A DNA stretch of 64,000 nucleotides from Castellaniella denitrificans (lineage in GTDB: Bacteria > Pseudomonadota > Gammaproteobacteria > Burkholderiales > Burkholderiaceae_B): the NCBI RefSeq assembly GCF_027214045.1, contig NZ_JAPWHE010000003.1, positions 258,217 through 322,216 on the forward strand, written 5' to 3'. A model generated the notes under the pieces. That model made no database searches. It saw only the letters and a list, made by a program, of their open reading frames with translations, and was not told the origin of the DNA. The position numbers were made by a program, and so were the translations under genes. Positions 1 through 9,382 of the stretch are shown here, one piece after another (position 1 is the stretch's first letter; every line of letters begins with the position of its first letter).

Positions 1-1732
1 CGTCGGCGATGGGTTCGCCGCCCGGGATCGCCGCCGGCGCCTGGGGCGGCTCGAACAGATCGTCGAGCAGGGCCGGATCGACGCGCTGCATCAGGTGCTT
101 GAATGCCGCGATGCGCGCGGGCAGTTCGCCGGCGTCGGCCCAGACGTAGGTCCGGTCGTGGCCGAACAGTTCGCGGGCGACGCGCCCGGTCAGGGCCGGC
201 AGCACCGGCGTCAGCATCACCGACAGGGCCTGGAAGCCGGCCAGGGCGCGCGAGCAGATGTCCTGCAGCGCGGCCTTTTGCGCGGGTTCGGCCTGGGCGA
301 TGCCCTTGGCCAGCACCCAGGGCTGGGCCGCGTCGAAGGCCTGGTTGATCTTGTCGGCCTGGGCCATGATCCGGCGGATGGCGCGGCCGTATTCGCGCGC
401 CTCGAAGTCGGCCCGCACCTGTCCGGCGCAGTCGCGCAGTTCGGCGCGCATCGCGTCGGTGTCGCCGGTGTAGGCCAGGGCGCCGTCGAAGTGGCGGGTG
501 ATGAAGGTCGCCGCCCGGCTGGCGATGTTGACGTACTTGCCGATCAGGTCGCTGTTGACGCGCGCGACGAAGTCGTCCGGGTTGAAGTCCAGATCCTCGA
601 CGTGGGCGTTGAGCTTGGCGGCGATGTAGTAGCGCAGCCATTCGGCGTCCATGCCGATGTCCAGGTAGCGCAGCGGCGAGATCCCCGTGCCCCGGCTCTT
701 GGACATCTTTTCGCCGCTGACGGTGATGAAGCCGTGCACGTGCAGCATGTCGGGGATCTTGCGGCCGGAGAACTTCAGCATCGCGGGCCAGAACAGGGCG
801 TGGAAATAGACGATGTCCTTGCCGATGAAGTGCACCTGCTCGGTGTCGCCGTCCGGCGCCAGCAGGGCGTCGAAATCCAGGCCGTTCTTGCGGCAGTAGG
901 CCTTCAGCGAGGCCAGGTAGCCGACCGGGGCGTCCAGCCAGACGTAGAAATATTTGCCCGGCGCGTCGGGGATGGGAATGCCGAAGTAGGGCTCGTCGCG
1001 GGAGATGTCCCAGTCGGCCAGGTTGGCCTCGGCGCCCTCGGCCGTGCCCAGCCATTCGCGCGTCTTGGCGAGGACTTCGGATTGCAGCCGGGCGGTGCCG
1101 TCGGCGCGCGCGCCGGTGGTCCATTCCTGCAGGAAGGCCACGCAGCGCGGGTCCGACAGGCGGAAGAAGAAGTGTTCGGACGTGCGCAGCACCGGCCGCG
1201 CCTTGGTCAGGGTGGAATAGGGCTCGATCAGCTCGGTCGGGCTGTAGACGGCGCCGCAGACCTCGCAGGAATCGCCGTACTGGTCCTTGGCGTGGCAGCG
1301 CGGGCATTCGCCCTTGATGTAGCGGTCGGGCAGGAACATGCCCTTGATCGGGTCGTAGAACTGCTCGATCTCGCGGCTGTCGATGAAGCCGGCGGCCTTC
1401 AGCGCGCGGTAGATGTCCTGGGACAGTTCGATGTTTTCCGGCGTGTCGGTGCTGTGCCAGTGGTCGAAGCGGATGTGGAAGCCGTCCAGGTATTTCGGCC
1501 GTTCGGCGGCGTAGCGGCCCACCAGGGCCTGGGGCGTGATGCCCTCGGCCTGTGCCTTGAGCATGATGGGCGCGCCGTGGGCGTCGTCCGCCCCCACGAA
1601 GTGCACGGTGTGGCCCGCCATGCGCATGGCGCGCACCCAGGTGTCGGCCTGGATGTATTCCATGATGTGGCCGATGTGGAAGGAACCGTTGGCGTAGGGC
1701 AGGGCGGTGGTGACGAAGATCGTGCGCGACAT
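1..1732 (-). CDS. metG: Methionyl-tRNA synthetase, C-terminal part off the window
   Basis: Cytosolic class I aminoacyl-tRNA synthetase charging tRNA(Met) with methionine. Reading leftwards from ATG 1732, the protein opens [16 protein letters not shown] with the HIGH motif at residues 19-22. Further on lies a CPRC...CEVC four-cysteine zinc knuckle (about 1262-1310), then the KMSKS loop as [12 protein letters not shown] near 680-715, so catalytic and zinc domains are intact. About 577 codons are visible; the C-terminal end lies beyond base 1. In related Burkholderiales metG sits divergently beside apbC; here the two are pushed about 10 kb apart by an AT-rich island. Identification is firm. Confidence 0.97.
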   Translation of the reverse strand, partial: MSRTIFVTTALPYANGSFHIGHIMEYIQADTWVRAMRMAGHTVHFVGADDAHGAPIMLKAQAEGITPQALVGRYAAERPKYLDGFHIRFDHWHSTDTPENIELSQDIYRALKAAGFIDSREIEQFYDPIKGMFLPDRYIKGECPRCHAKDQYGDSCEVCGAVYSPTELIEPYSTLTKARPVLRTSEHFFFRLSDPRCVAFLQEWTTGARADGTARLQSEVLAKTREWLGTAEGAEANLADWDISRDEPYFGIPIPDAPGKYFYVWLDAPVGYLASLKAYCRKNGLDFDALLAPDGDTEQVHFIGKDIVYFHALFWPAMLKFSGRKIPDMLHVHGFITVSGEKMSKSRGTGISPLRYLDIGMDAEWLRYYIAAKLNAHVEDLDFNPDDFVARVNSDLIGKYVNIASRAATFITRHFDGALAYTGDTDAMRAELRDCAGQVRADFEAREYGRAIRRIMAQADKINQAFDAAQPWVLAKGIAQAEPAQKAALQDICSRALAGFQALSVMLTPVLPALTGRVARELFGHDRTYVWADAGELPARIAAFKHLMQRVDPALLDDLFEPPQAPAAIPGGEPIAD

Positions 1733-2157
1733 GGGGCGGGAAGAGGGGAAAAAGGCAAAGGATTGATTCTATCAGGCGGGGTCGGTGGGGGGGGGGCGGT
1801 CTTGTCCGCTGTGGCGATGGGGCGGATCAGGCGCATTTGCATCCGATGTGGCGTTATCGGATGCTGTCCCCGAGGGGGCTGGAGGTGGGTAGCCTGGTGG
1901 CGATCTGGAAGGGGATGGGGTTGAGATTGGTGGTGCAGCCGGTGGGGCTTGCTGAGTCTGTGTAGGGGGATGACTTGAATCGGCCAGAAGCGGCAATTCC
2001 TCTTTCTGAATTCAATGACAGCACTGTCGCGAATTGCAGCTTTTCGGGCCATGAATCACGTTTCCTATGCCGAGAGTGGTAAACACATAACTCGCTTCCT
2101 TTTGGGCTGAATCGCCTAGGACCAATAAACAACACAAATACAAATGCTCGGTGCCGA
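1733..2157. other. Gene-free stretch between metG and the accessory operon
   Basis: 425 bp without a supportable gene. It must hold the metG promoter on the minus strand and the 3' untranslated end of the ATPase operon. Composition shifts from GC-rich near metG to AT-rich after about 1960, which I read as the left edge of the island. I saw no tRNA, no attC-type core sites and no clear terminator. ORFs crossing it are low-complexity or overlap metG out of frame. Confidence 0.5.
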
Positions 2158-5100
2158 CTATCGGCGCGCCAGTTCAATGGTCCGGAACTCGTCACCCAGG
2201 AATCCGAACTTGTGTACGAATAGGCCTGCAATTTTCTCGTCGGCGGTGGCAAAAAATACTTGTCGATCCGACTTGACAACCAGATTTCGCAGGTAGTCCA
2301 GGAAGGACAAGGCGTTGAGGTCGTCAATGTGCGAAATCGGGTCATCTAGCAGAATGACCTTAGGGCCAGCTTTCACTTGGGCGTTCATTGCCAAGAACAT
2401 TGACAAGGCGTAGGCGGACCGCTGGCCTGTACTGACTTGGTTGAGTTGAACCGGCAAATTGTTGTCACGCCTTCTCAATGGCGTCTCAGCGTCGGCGGTG
2501 ACCACATATTCAGCTGGTGCGTGTATTCGACCAAAGATGCTGTCAGCCACCTTATGTGTCGCCGCGACGACAGCAGCACTAGCAGCGTCGAGCGATTGTT
2601 TATCGATGATGTTGTCCAGAACACGCTGCGCGCCCGACAGTCGCTCAATCGCCCCCCGGGTGCGAGCTAGGCGGCCAGAGAGCTGTGCAAGCTGTTCCCG
2701 GAGCGTTGTCAAACGCGTTGCCGAACGGTTGTCGGCCTGCAGAGCCGCTTGGACCTTCTTGGCCCCCAAGACGGCTGCTTCCAACGAAGTCAGGAGCGAT
2801 CGCATGTCAGCCTCAGGCACGAAGTCCAAGTAACGATGAGCCGCAGCGCACGCATCGGCAGCCCGCTGTCCCACTCTTTGACGTGCTACCAGTTGCTGAA
2901 TGGCGGTGTCCAAGGTGTTGTTGCTTTGAACACCTGTGTCATAAATGCGGTACTTCAGTCTCTCGTTCTGCTGAAGGATTCGTGCCTCTAACTCGGCGAT
3001 GGCGTCCTGAAGCTGCTCTAAATGCTGCCTTGTGTGCTCCAGCGCGTCAATTACATCTAGCGACACCTGTCCTGGCTGTTCGTCTCCATCAATAGGACGG
3101 CATAGCTCTTCGATGGTCTTTAAAGACAAACCACCTTGCTCGTAGGCATCGAGCCCCTGCTGCGCAGTCTGTTTTGCCTCGAGCAACTCTCTCTGCCGTT
3201 CAATGGTGCTCGAGACCGCAAGTTGGGCATCGCGGACTGTCAACGATGCATTGGTGTCAAGAAGAGAGCGAATGAACTTTTCGAGTTGACCAAGCCAAGA
3301 TGTTTCTTCTCCAGCTCGCTGTTTTTCAGCATTGAGCTGTTCGATACGGTGCCGGAGCTCTGAAATTGTGGCGTCCGAAGGAGCGAGTGAGAGCGCGTGC
3401 ATGCGTTGAATTAGTTCACCTGGGCCAAACTCGGTTCCGCAAACAGGACAGTTGGAATCCGAGTGTCGATGCCCGACGACTTTCTGAGCCCAGCTATGCA
3501 GTTCGGTTATCGCGCGCTGCAGCTCTGATTGCGTGCGTGTGGTTGCGACAAGAGACTTCTGAAGCTCATCAAGTTGGGAGCTTATGTCGTGAAACTTAGT
3601 ATTGGCTTCTGCGCGAGCCGTCGAGAGCCACTTGTTTCCCAACGAGGGCTCCCAGCCTTCTGGAGCAGCGTCCGAAGGCAAGGCAGCGTATGCGGGGGCG
3701 TTCAGTGCCAATTCATCGTTGGATTGCTTGAATGCTGCTGACAATGCCTTCAGCTCAGCGAATGCAGTTGGAGGAATCGCCTCCAAGTTGGTCAGCCTGG
3801 ACTTTGCCAAGTCATGTCGCTGCGCGAGGACATTAAGAGCACGCTCATCCTCACGAATGGCAGGGAGTTCATTCTCTACGTACGCGTAGGCTCTTTGCAG
3901 GGCTGACGCTTGCTGCGCGATGGCGACTTCAGTGATTGGCCCTACAAGCCAATCCAGCTGCTGGATCACGTTCAATTGCGACGTCAGGCCAGACAGGGTT
4001 CCAACAAGCCTTTCGGTCACTGCCTCTTTGCTTTCAGGGGCAACTCGCCACCCAATGTGTTCAAGGTCTTTCAAGAACACAGCGAAAGCCACATCAGCTT
4101 CGCCTGGCGCTGCTTCCAGCGCTAAGAGCTCCTTTTCTGTTCCTTCTTTGTCCTTCGCCGCGACTGCACGTTCAGAGCGCTTAGAGCGGGTTTCTTCAGC
4201 CACTGCCTTTCGTATTTCCTGAATCCGCCGCCACATTAGGGTCGCTTCGTGTCCGCTCAGCAAGGCGGCTAGGCTTTCCGCAGTGCCTTCCTTGGGAGAC
4301 TCCTTAAGCAGCGAAAGCTCCGCCGCAGCATCCGTATTGAGGAAGTTGAAGCGTGCGAATTGGTTCGGCAACTTGTTTTGCCGACTGTTGTCATCGCCGC
4401 CATACCACAGACGCTGACGAGTCTTGAAATCGGAAAGCAGTTGCTGCGCCGATGTTTTGACTGCAAGGCCAGATGCCAACACCCCCTCGACGGTGGCAGT
4501 TCGGGAACAGCCTGAACGTCGATTAGCGCCGCAAAAGAGAAACTCCAGACCTTCGAGCAGGGATGTCTTGCCAACTCCATTCGAGCCGAAGAGAAGATTG
4601 GCCTTCCCAAGTTTCTCGAAAGACCTTCGTCTCGGATATGGCCGGAACCCACTCAGGTTAATGCTTGCAATATGCGACTCAACAAGCTGCTGACTCGACT
4701 CAACTCCGGTGACCTTCTTGGTTCGGATGGACTGTTTGGCCGTTCCGGAGGAGATGCTTCGGACGACATCTGCAATCGGGCGCTCTCCGTCCAGCACGTC
4801 TTCCAGTCCGACAGCGCTGAGCCCGTCAAACCACACACGAACGATGTCTGTCGCCGCTAAGGATTCATCAACCACTGCGACCGAGTCGAGCTCATCCAGC
4901 ACACGGTCTAAGTCTTCTTCATTGACGACGAACTTGCGGGCGTAATTCCTGTCGGCCTCCAAGTTGCGCTTGGTTGCCCTAAACTCCGAGTTGCCATCAT
5001 TGCCCTTAGCGACGACAAAGTAGAGATAGTTGTTCCATCGCAAGTCCGGTGACGCATCCCTGTCGAAATAGGCTGGCCCCATCACCTCATCAAGGTAGCT

Positions 5101-5265
5101 GTTCAATTCGCCCACGGTGTCGGGTAGGCGATTGTTTAGGTCGAATACATAGGCTGCCATATCGCGTTCGTTGCTACGCCTGATTCCACGTAGTACGCCT
5201 GCGGCGACTTCTGAGACGTTGGTCAGCTTCCGACCCAGCTTTTCCCGTGCTGACTGGATATTCAT
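2158..5265 (-). CDS. Zinc-hook SMC/Rad50-like ATPase of a two-gene candidate defence operon
   Basis: A 1035-residue ABC-type ATPase of the SMC/Rad50/RecF class. Residues 1-195 form an N-terminal extension I do not recognise. The ATP head begins at about 200 with ESHIASINLSGFRPY and Walker A GSNGVGKTS (227-235). Long heptad-like helices flank a CPVC zinc hook at 606-609, so the protein probably dimerises through Zn like Rad50. The second half-head has the ABC signature STGQRSA (about 940) and Walker B VILLDDPISHIDD (about 965). The ATG start overlaps the stop of the upstream nitrilase-fold gene as ATGA, with GGGAG seven bases before it, so the two are translationally coupled. In Lamassu systems an SMC-like LmuB works with an effector; this pair has that shape, but the 195-residue extension is not what I expect of LmuB. 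Confidence 0.85.
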   Translation of the reverse strand: MNIQSAREKLGRKLTNVSEVAAGVLRGIRRSNERDMAAYVFDLNNRLPDTVGELNSYLDEVMGPAYFDRDASPDLRWNNYLYFVVAKGNDGNSEFRATKRNLEADRNYARKFVVNEEDLDRVLDELDSVAVVDESLAATDIVRVWFDGLSAVGLEDVLDGERPIADVVRSISSGTAKQSIRTKKVTGVESSQQLVESHIASINLSGFRPYPRRRSFEKLGKANLLFGSNGVGKTSLLEGLEFLFCGANRRSGCSRTATVEGVLASGLAVKTSAQQLLSDFKTRQRLWYGGDDNSRQNKLPNQFARFNFLNTDAAAELSLLKESPKEGTAESLAALLSGHEATLMWRRIQEIRKAVAEETRSKRSERAVAAKDKEGTEKELLALEAAPGEADVAFAVFLKDLEHIGWRVAPESKEAVTERLVGTLSGLTSQLNVIQQLDWLVGPITEVAIAQQASALQRAYAYVENELPAIREDERALNVLAQRHDLAKSRLTNLEAIPPTAFAELKALSAAFKQSNDELALNAPAYAALPSDAAPEGWEPSLGNKWLSTARAEANTKFHDISSQLDELQKSLVATTRTQSELQRAITELHSWAQKVVGHRHSDSNCPVCGTEFGPGELIQRMHALSLAPSDATISELRHRIEQLNAEKQRAGEETSWLGQLEKFIRSLLDTNASLTVRDAQLAVSSTIERQRELLEAKQTAQQGLDAYEQGGLSLKTIEELCRPIDGDEQPGQVSLDVIDALEHTRQHLEQLQDAIAELEARILQQNERLKYRIYDTGVQSNNTLDTAIQQLVARQRVGQRAADACAAAHRYLDFVPEADMRSLLTSLEAAVLGAKKVQAALQADNRSATRLTTLREQLAQLSGRLARTRGAIERLSGAQRVLDNIIDKQSLDAASAAVVAATHKVADSIFGRIHAPAEYVVTADAETPLRRRDNNLPVQLNQVSTGQRSAYALSMFLAMNAQVKAGPKVILLDDPISHIDDLNALSFLDYLRNLVVKSDRQVFFATADEKIAGLFVHKFGFLGDEFRTIELARR

Positions 5266-7127
5266 TCTTGTGCTCCCGGGCTATTGCGCGCGAGTCCGGT
5301 TAGCGACGGAACCCCAATGTCGACAGCCGACTGACCACTCGGTCTGGTGAACGAAATGTCGCGACCACTTAAGTAGTTCTTGGGGCCGGACCCGGTCATG
5401 TAGATGATGCAGAAGCGCTCGGCACGGGCTGCGTAGTGCTGGCTCAGGAGCAGTTTCTCTTGCTCTTGCGAGAGCTCGCGCTCCGGCTCTGGAGGCGGGC
5501 CTGCGAGAGCCTTGCGAACTTTCTGGTCAAGCCGATCTAACACCTGGGGGTCAACAACTAACCCCGCGTGCACGACTGTTGCTAAAGTGCCGTCTTCGGC
5601 GACGACGTTGCGATTTGGGAACTTCGGAAGCCACTTGAACTTGAAGCCCTTGCGAAGTGCTTGTACGGACGATGGCCAAGCATAGCCGCCCGCGCGAAGC
5701 TGGGCCACGGCTCCCGTCAGGGCAAACCTACTGTCCCTGAATGCAACCGCCTCTTGTGCCGGGTCTTGGGTGACAGTGATTCGTCGTACGACTTCTTGCT
5801 CACAAAGCCGCATCGAATCGAGGCGTGTCGGTGAGTACCAATCCGCAGGTACCCCAAACTCACCTGCAGTGATAGCCATCGCTCGCTCGACAGCAATTGG
5901 GCCGGTGCGATATAGGTCATAAAGATCGCCAAGTGGGGTGCCACATGCATTGAGTTTCTCAAGCTGTCTTCCGAACCCATCGTCCGGGCACTCGTCTAGT
6001 TTCCGAGGCTCGACCCATCGGCTTTGGTCTTCAGCCCAAACGAACGTCTTTCGAGCCTTCGGGCCAGTGCGCATCGAGCGCGGCTTCGGAATTGCATGAT
6101 GAAAGACTTTGGTCGCCTCGAACAAGAAGACGCGAGGTCGATAGTGGAACTGAAGTGCGTGCGCGCGTATGGGTTCGTGCCGCGTGTAATAAATGCCGCG
6201 ACTGTGATTTTCTAGAATGGCATCGTCCGACAAGTTTGTTTCGGGCGAGCACAGATACCAGGCTGAGCCGCAGATGTTCTTCCACTGGTGTTCGTTCTCA
6301 CCGCTCTCGTCAACTGAGACCACGTTGTCAGCCCAGTTAAGGCACAACAGCTCGGTTTCACCGGCACTAGCAAACAGTTCCTGTCTATATTTTTTGTACA
6401 GAAGGTGACGTGGACTATTGTTGAGCTGAATGTGCAGAAGAAGTAGGCCCTTGTAATATTGGTTGATTAGGTCTTGCTTGAATCCGAATACGTCAGAACA
6501 GATGAGTGTGATAAGACGGACTTCGGTCGGCAGAGTACCGAACGCGTATATATAGACGCCGGGGAGCATTCCCGTCGCTTCGGTATTCTGAGGATCTCCC
6601 GAAGGTTCAGTCTTGTATTGGACTAAGAGTACGAGGCGAACAGACTGGTCTGTGCTGCTGTTGGTCAGGAAAGCGTATACGAGCGGATTGCGGTATTGCT
6701 GTGTGGTCCGAGCCCCAGGAAACACGTCGTCATCGAGGACTACTGCTCGTTCTCCAAGCCGGTGGCGAATAGCGTCCAGTTCGCCTAATGGCAGACTTTC
6801 GCATCCCAGAGCCCAAAGCTTGCCCTCCTCGGGCATAACCCCTTGCTCAATTGCTTCGAGCAGCGCGTCCCATGGGACGCTGTACTCCGGGCTGACGACT
6901 AAGTCAGGTTGGCTTCCTGCCGTGGCTGCCAGCTCAAGGAATGTCGCTGCGCGTTGCTTTGCTTCTGCACTGTTGGCGTTACTAATCGAGCCGGGTGTAA
7001 TTCGGATGTGGCCAGGCGGCTGGTGCGCGAGCACCGTATAGAGCGTGTCGTCTGCTTGTAATGCGTTGAGACGAGGAGGTTCTAGCCCTTCACGTTCGAG
7101 CCTTTGCCTGACAGGAATGATTTCCAA
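5262..7127 (-). CDS. Nitrilase-superfamily (carbon-nitrogen hydrolase-like) candidate effector
   Basis: About 621 residues. The N-terminal 300 carry the Glu-Lys-Cys triad of the nitrilase fold: E in LVVSPEYSVPWD (E81), K in LLVQYKTEPSGD (K172) and C in TLICSDVFGF (C210), numbered from the chosen start. The C-terminal 300 residues are unrecognised. I chose TTG at 7127 because a perfect AAGGAGG sits five bases upstream (7133-7139); the longer GTG reading at 7151 has no ribosome site. The gene is first in an operon with the SMC-like ATPase (four-base overlap). Nitrilase-fold domains occur as effectors in phage defence, for instance fused to type 1 defence reverse transcriptases. Here the likely role is an effector gated by the ATPase, which is inference. 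The substrate is unknown; amide, nitrile or nucleotide-derived C-N bonds are possible. Confidence 0.75.
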   Translation of the reverse strand: MEIIPVRQRLEREGLEPPRLNALQADDTLYTVLAHQPPGHIRITPGSISNANSAEAKQRAATFLELAATAGSQPDLVVSPEYSVPWDALLEAIEQGVMPEEGKLWALGCESLPLGELDAIRHRLGERAVVLDDDVFPGARTTQQYRNPLVYAFLTNSSTDQSVRLVLLVQYKTEPSGDPQNTEATGMLPGVYIYAFGTLPTEVRLITLICSDVFGFKQDLINQYYKGLLLLHIQLNNSPRHLLYKKYRQELFASAGETELLCLNWADNVVSVDESGENEHQWKNICGSAWYLCSPETNLSDDAILENHSRGIYYTRHEPIRAHALQFHYRPRVFLFEATKVFHHAIPKPRSMRTGPKARKTFVWAEDQSRWVEPRKLDECPDDGFGRQLEKLNACGTPLGDLYDLYRTGPIAVERAMAITAGEFGVPADWYSPTRLDSMRLCEQEVVRRITVTQDPAQEAVAFRDSRFALTGAVAQLRAGGYAWPSSVQALRKGFKFKWLPKFPNRNVVAEDGTLATVVHAGLVVDPQVLDRLDQKVRKALAGPPPEPERELSQEQEKLLLSQHYAARAERFCIIYMTGSGPKNYLSGRDISFTRPSGQSAVDIGVPSLTGLARNSPGAQE

Positions 7128-7132
7128 TCTTG

Positions 7133-7139
7133 CCTCCTT
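7133..7139 (-). promoter_or_regulatory. Shine-Dalgarno deciding the nitrilase-fold start
   Basis: On the minus strand this reads AAGGAGG, a full anti-16S match, five bases before TTG at 7127-7125. The upstream in-frame GTG (7151) would place this site inside the coding region, so the TTG is preferred. Confidence 0.6.
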
Positions 7140-7331
7140 CTCATATTCCACAGCTTAGCTGTTCGATTTGATACGAAAGATTACTACAGAATTCTGGCGA
7201 ACTGGCGATCAACGTATGCAATTCGCTGGACACCAGCCGTTAACCTTGAAAGATCGACCGTCAACAACGGCTCGGGTAGCGTCCGTCCGTAGGCGCACAC
7301 TCAATCTCCCGATGTTTGAAAGGAGATTGTC

Positions 7332-7958
7332 ATGAAATCCGAGAATGTCGCCGTTAGCCATCGTGTGCCATGGAACAAGGGCAAACTCACCGGGCAGAAG
7401 CCGCCGCTAAAGCTCAGAGAAATTTGGGCGATCCGGACGAGGCTTCAGATGGCGTCGAATGCCCGTGAGCTTGCGATGTTCAATCTTGCAATCGATAGCA
7501 AGCTTCGAGCGTGCGATCTCACGCGATTGCAGGTGCGGGACGTCCGTCACGGAAGCCACGTGGTAGCAAGGGCCGCCGTCATGCAGCAGAAGACCCAGCG
7601 GCCAGTCCAATTTGAGATCACGGAACAGACCCGTGAGAGCCTCGAGGCATGGATCGAAGCGCGAGGACTGAAGGAGCCGGATTTTCTGTTTCCGAGCCGG
7701 TTGCATACGTCGCCGCATCTGTCGACCCGGCAATACGCCTGGATGGTGCATCGCTGAGTCGCGTCGATTGGTCTTGACGATACCGCATACGGTACCCACA
7801 CTATGCGGCGCACAAAAGCCTCGCTGATCTACCGGCGAACGAAGAATCTTCGAGCGGTGCAATTGCTGCTCGGACATACGAAGCTCGAAAGCACGGTTCG
7901 CTATCTTGGCATCGAGGTTGACGATGCCCTTGAGATGGCAGAGCAGACAGAGGTCTAA
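7332..7958 (+). pseudogene. Short tyrosine recombinase/integrase interrupted by an in-frame TGA
   Basis: The frame reads through 209 codons with one stop at 7755-7757 (codon 142), where the context MVHR-stop-VASIG suggests TGG (Trp) became TGA. Both halves match one small phage-integrase-type protein. The Arg I box is SKLRACDLTRLQ before the stop; HTMRRTKAS (HxxR), LLLGHTKLE (His) and STVRYLG (nucleophile Tyr) follow it in the same frame. AAAGGAG precedes the ATG well. Without the stop the protein would be about 208 residues, normal for this N-terminally short family. It is not an integron integrase: it lacks the length and the extra patch of IntI. Probably a decaying gene; a sequencing error at one base cannot be excluded. 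Confidence 0.85.
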
Positions 7959-7967
7959 TGATGCGGT

Positions 7968-7993
7968 GGCCGGCGAGCGGTCGCTTGCCGGCC
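7968..7993 (+). terminator. Hairpin just after the recombinase
   Basis: Arms GGCCGGCGAGCG and CGCTTGCCGGCC pair with one mismatch ten bases after the recombinase stop. There is no T-run, so it may be an mRNA 3'-end structure or part of the element end rather than a classical terminator. Confidence 0.35.
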
Positions 7994-8225
7994 AGAAGCA
8001 GTCCACTAGAGCTCGCCGCCCTGAGGAAGCATTAACCATCTATATGCACTATGCTAAGTGCGTCTCTTTGGTGATGGCTTAGTAGTTCCGAATGAAAATC
8101 GACATAGCTATAGCCTGCTGTTTTCGTCAATTTTTTAGGCGTTTTATGTCCGATTCGGCTGAGAAAAGCCGATGTTATACACCACCATAGTTGCTCGAAA
8201 ATAGTTAGCCTCACGGGAGCATGAA

Positions 8226-9143
8226 TTGAGCTTCAAAGATTTCATTCCGTATATTGCGTTAGCAGTGTCGCTTACTGCCTTGTACTTTGTAGTTAGGAAC
8301 TACCGGAGAAAGTCCGGGACGCACATTAAGGGGATGTTTTGCATTAGCTCAAGCGCATACGCTGAAGACAAGTATGTTGACAGCGTTACGCTAGAGAACT
8401 TCAAAGATAGGTCAGTAATCATATTCAAAATTTTTCTACGGATTGGAGCTAACTATTACATTGAACTGGATGATTTCGAGCATGAACCGAAAATCCTAAG
8501 GCCATATGAGTCATACGCGAATCACTATGGACCAGTAGATTTCTACTGTGTGAATATGAACCGTATTAAGCTCAATCAGCTTCTTGGTTCGAGACGGGTA
8601 AAGAAGAGATTAGTTTTATCTACTTCTCACGGAAAGTATGTGGTGAAGAAGTGGATAAATAGATGGGATCCTATAGGTGACTTCTTCGACAATCACCTGA
8701 CAGCATCGATCATACCAATGCGACCCCCTGAAGGCGCAGGCTATTACGGCTCAGATGTCAAGTATTTAGTGAGATTGCTCACCGAGGATGGATATAAGAA
8801 AACAATTCCAGTGTATCTCAGCGACTACAACTATCCTCGGTTCGAGAAATTTAGACTTACAGAAGAGTCACTTTTTTCACAGGAAAATCTTGAGGATTTT
8901 CTAACTAATCAAGCAATAAATGGAAATCTCAAATGTATTAATGTTGAGGTTATCGACGCTGACCAACTTAGGAAAAAAACGTATGGTCATGACTTCGGAG
9001 AATCGTTTGAAGCGAAACACTACAGTTGGTTTTTCTATGTTTTTGTCGGAAAATTACTAACCGTATGGAGCAATATTCGGCTCTACTTCATCAACCGAAA
9101 GCACCAAAAATCTAACAAAGTACTGCACCAAACAAGGCGGTGA
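8226..9143 (+). CDS. Hypothetical single-pass membrane protein (possible cassette ORF)
   Basis: 305 residues from a TTG start, with GGGAG six bases upstream. Residues 5-24 form one hydrophobic helix followed by RNYRRK, predicting an N-out anchor and a cytosolic domain of about 275 residues rich in aromatic and basic residues. A second hydrophobic patch lies near 275-290 (WFFYVFVGKLLTVW). No family was recognised. Codon use is AT-rich and unlike the flanks. The C-terminal tail NKVLHQTRR resembles tails made when a cassette ORF reads into an attC-type recombination site, and the DNA there contains ATCTAAC. It lies head-to-tail before the reverse transcriptase gene, so a joint role is possible but unproven. 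Confidence 0.65.
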   Translation: MSFKDFIPYIALAVSLTALYFVVRNYRRKSGTHIKGMFCISSSAYAEDKYVDSVTLENFKDRSVIIFKIFLRIGANYYIELDDFEHEPKILRPYESYANHYGPVDFYCVNMNRIKLNQLLGSRRVKKRLVLSTSHGKYVVKKWINRWDPIGDFFDNHLTASIIPMRPPEGAGYYGSDVKYLVRLLTEDGYKKTIPVYLSDYNYPRFEKFRLTEESLFSQENLEDFLTNQAINGNLKCINVEVIDADQLRKKTYGHDFGESFEAKHYSWFFYVFVGKLLTVWSNIRLYFINRKHQKSNKVLHQTRR

Positions 9144-9382
9144 ATGCAGCATTGATTTACAGCGTTTCTAAAAGCTCAGCGGCGGCACTGGGTCGAAAGC
9201 AGCCCCTGACGAGCGGCCGTTTTCGACCCGGAGCCGTCTTTCGAGAAACTACTGAAAGCGACCCGTCAGAACTCGCGCTATACTTTTTGCAAAAAACACG
9301 CATCGCGGCTGCTGAGGTGCCACAGCCATATGCTAGTGCTAGATATGGCCTATGGTATGTGGCGGCGCACATTACGTTAGAC
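9110..9382 (+). other. Possible degenerate or enlarged attC-like site
   Basis: ATCTAAC at 9110-9116 fits an R'' core (RYYYAAC) and GTTAGAC at 9376-9382 fits R' (GTTRRRY); their inner six bases are complementary. TGCACC and GGCGCA just inside could be L boxes. At 273 bp it is about twice the usual attC maximum. The excess includes an inverted repeat (arms 9190-9198 and 9221-9229, GGGTCGAAA/TTTCGACCC) that may be a later insertion. The R' box alone would still define the left edge of the next cassette. Confidence 0.35.

Noticed and set aside
95..1924. 609-residue plus-strand frame over metG
   Set aside because: Antisense shadow; the minus strand shows HIGH, KMSKS and the zinc knuckle of methionyl-tRNA synthetase.
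1399..2052. 217-residue minus-strand frame entering metG out of frame
   Set aside because: Only the first 20 residues look protein-like; the rest is His/Pro/Gln-rich low complexity and overlaps metG by over 300 bases.
1733..2157. tRNA or tmRNA target for island integration
   Set aside because: No cloverleaf or GTTCGANTC-type T-loop was found here or at 11175-11637.
7332..7958. Recombinase as the integron integrase IntI
   Set aside because: Only about 208 residues, lacks the IntI-specific extra patch and full N-terminal domain, and faces no attI.
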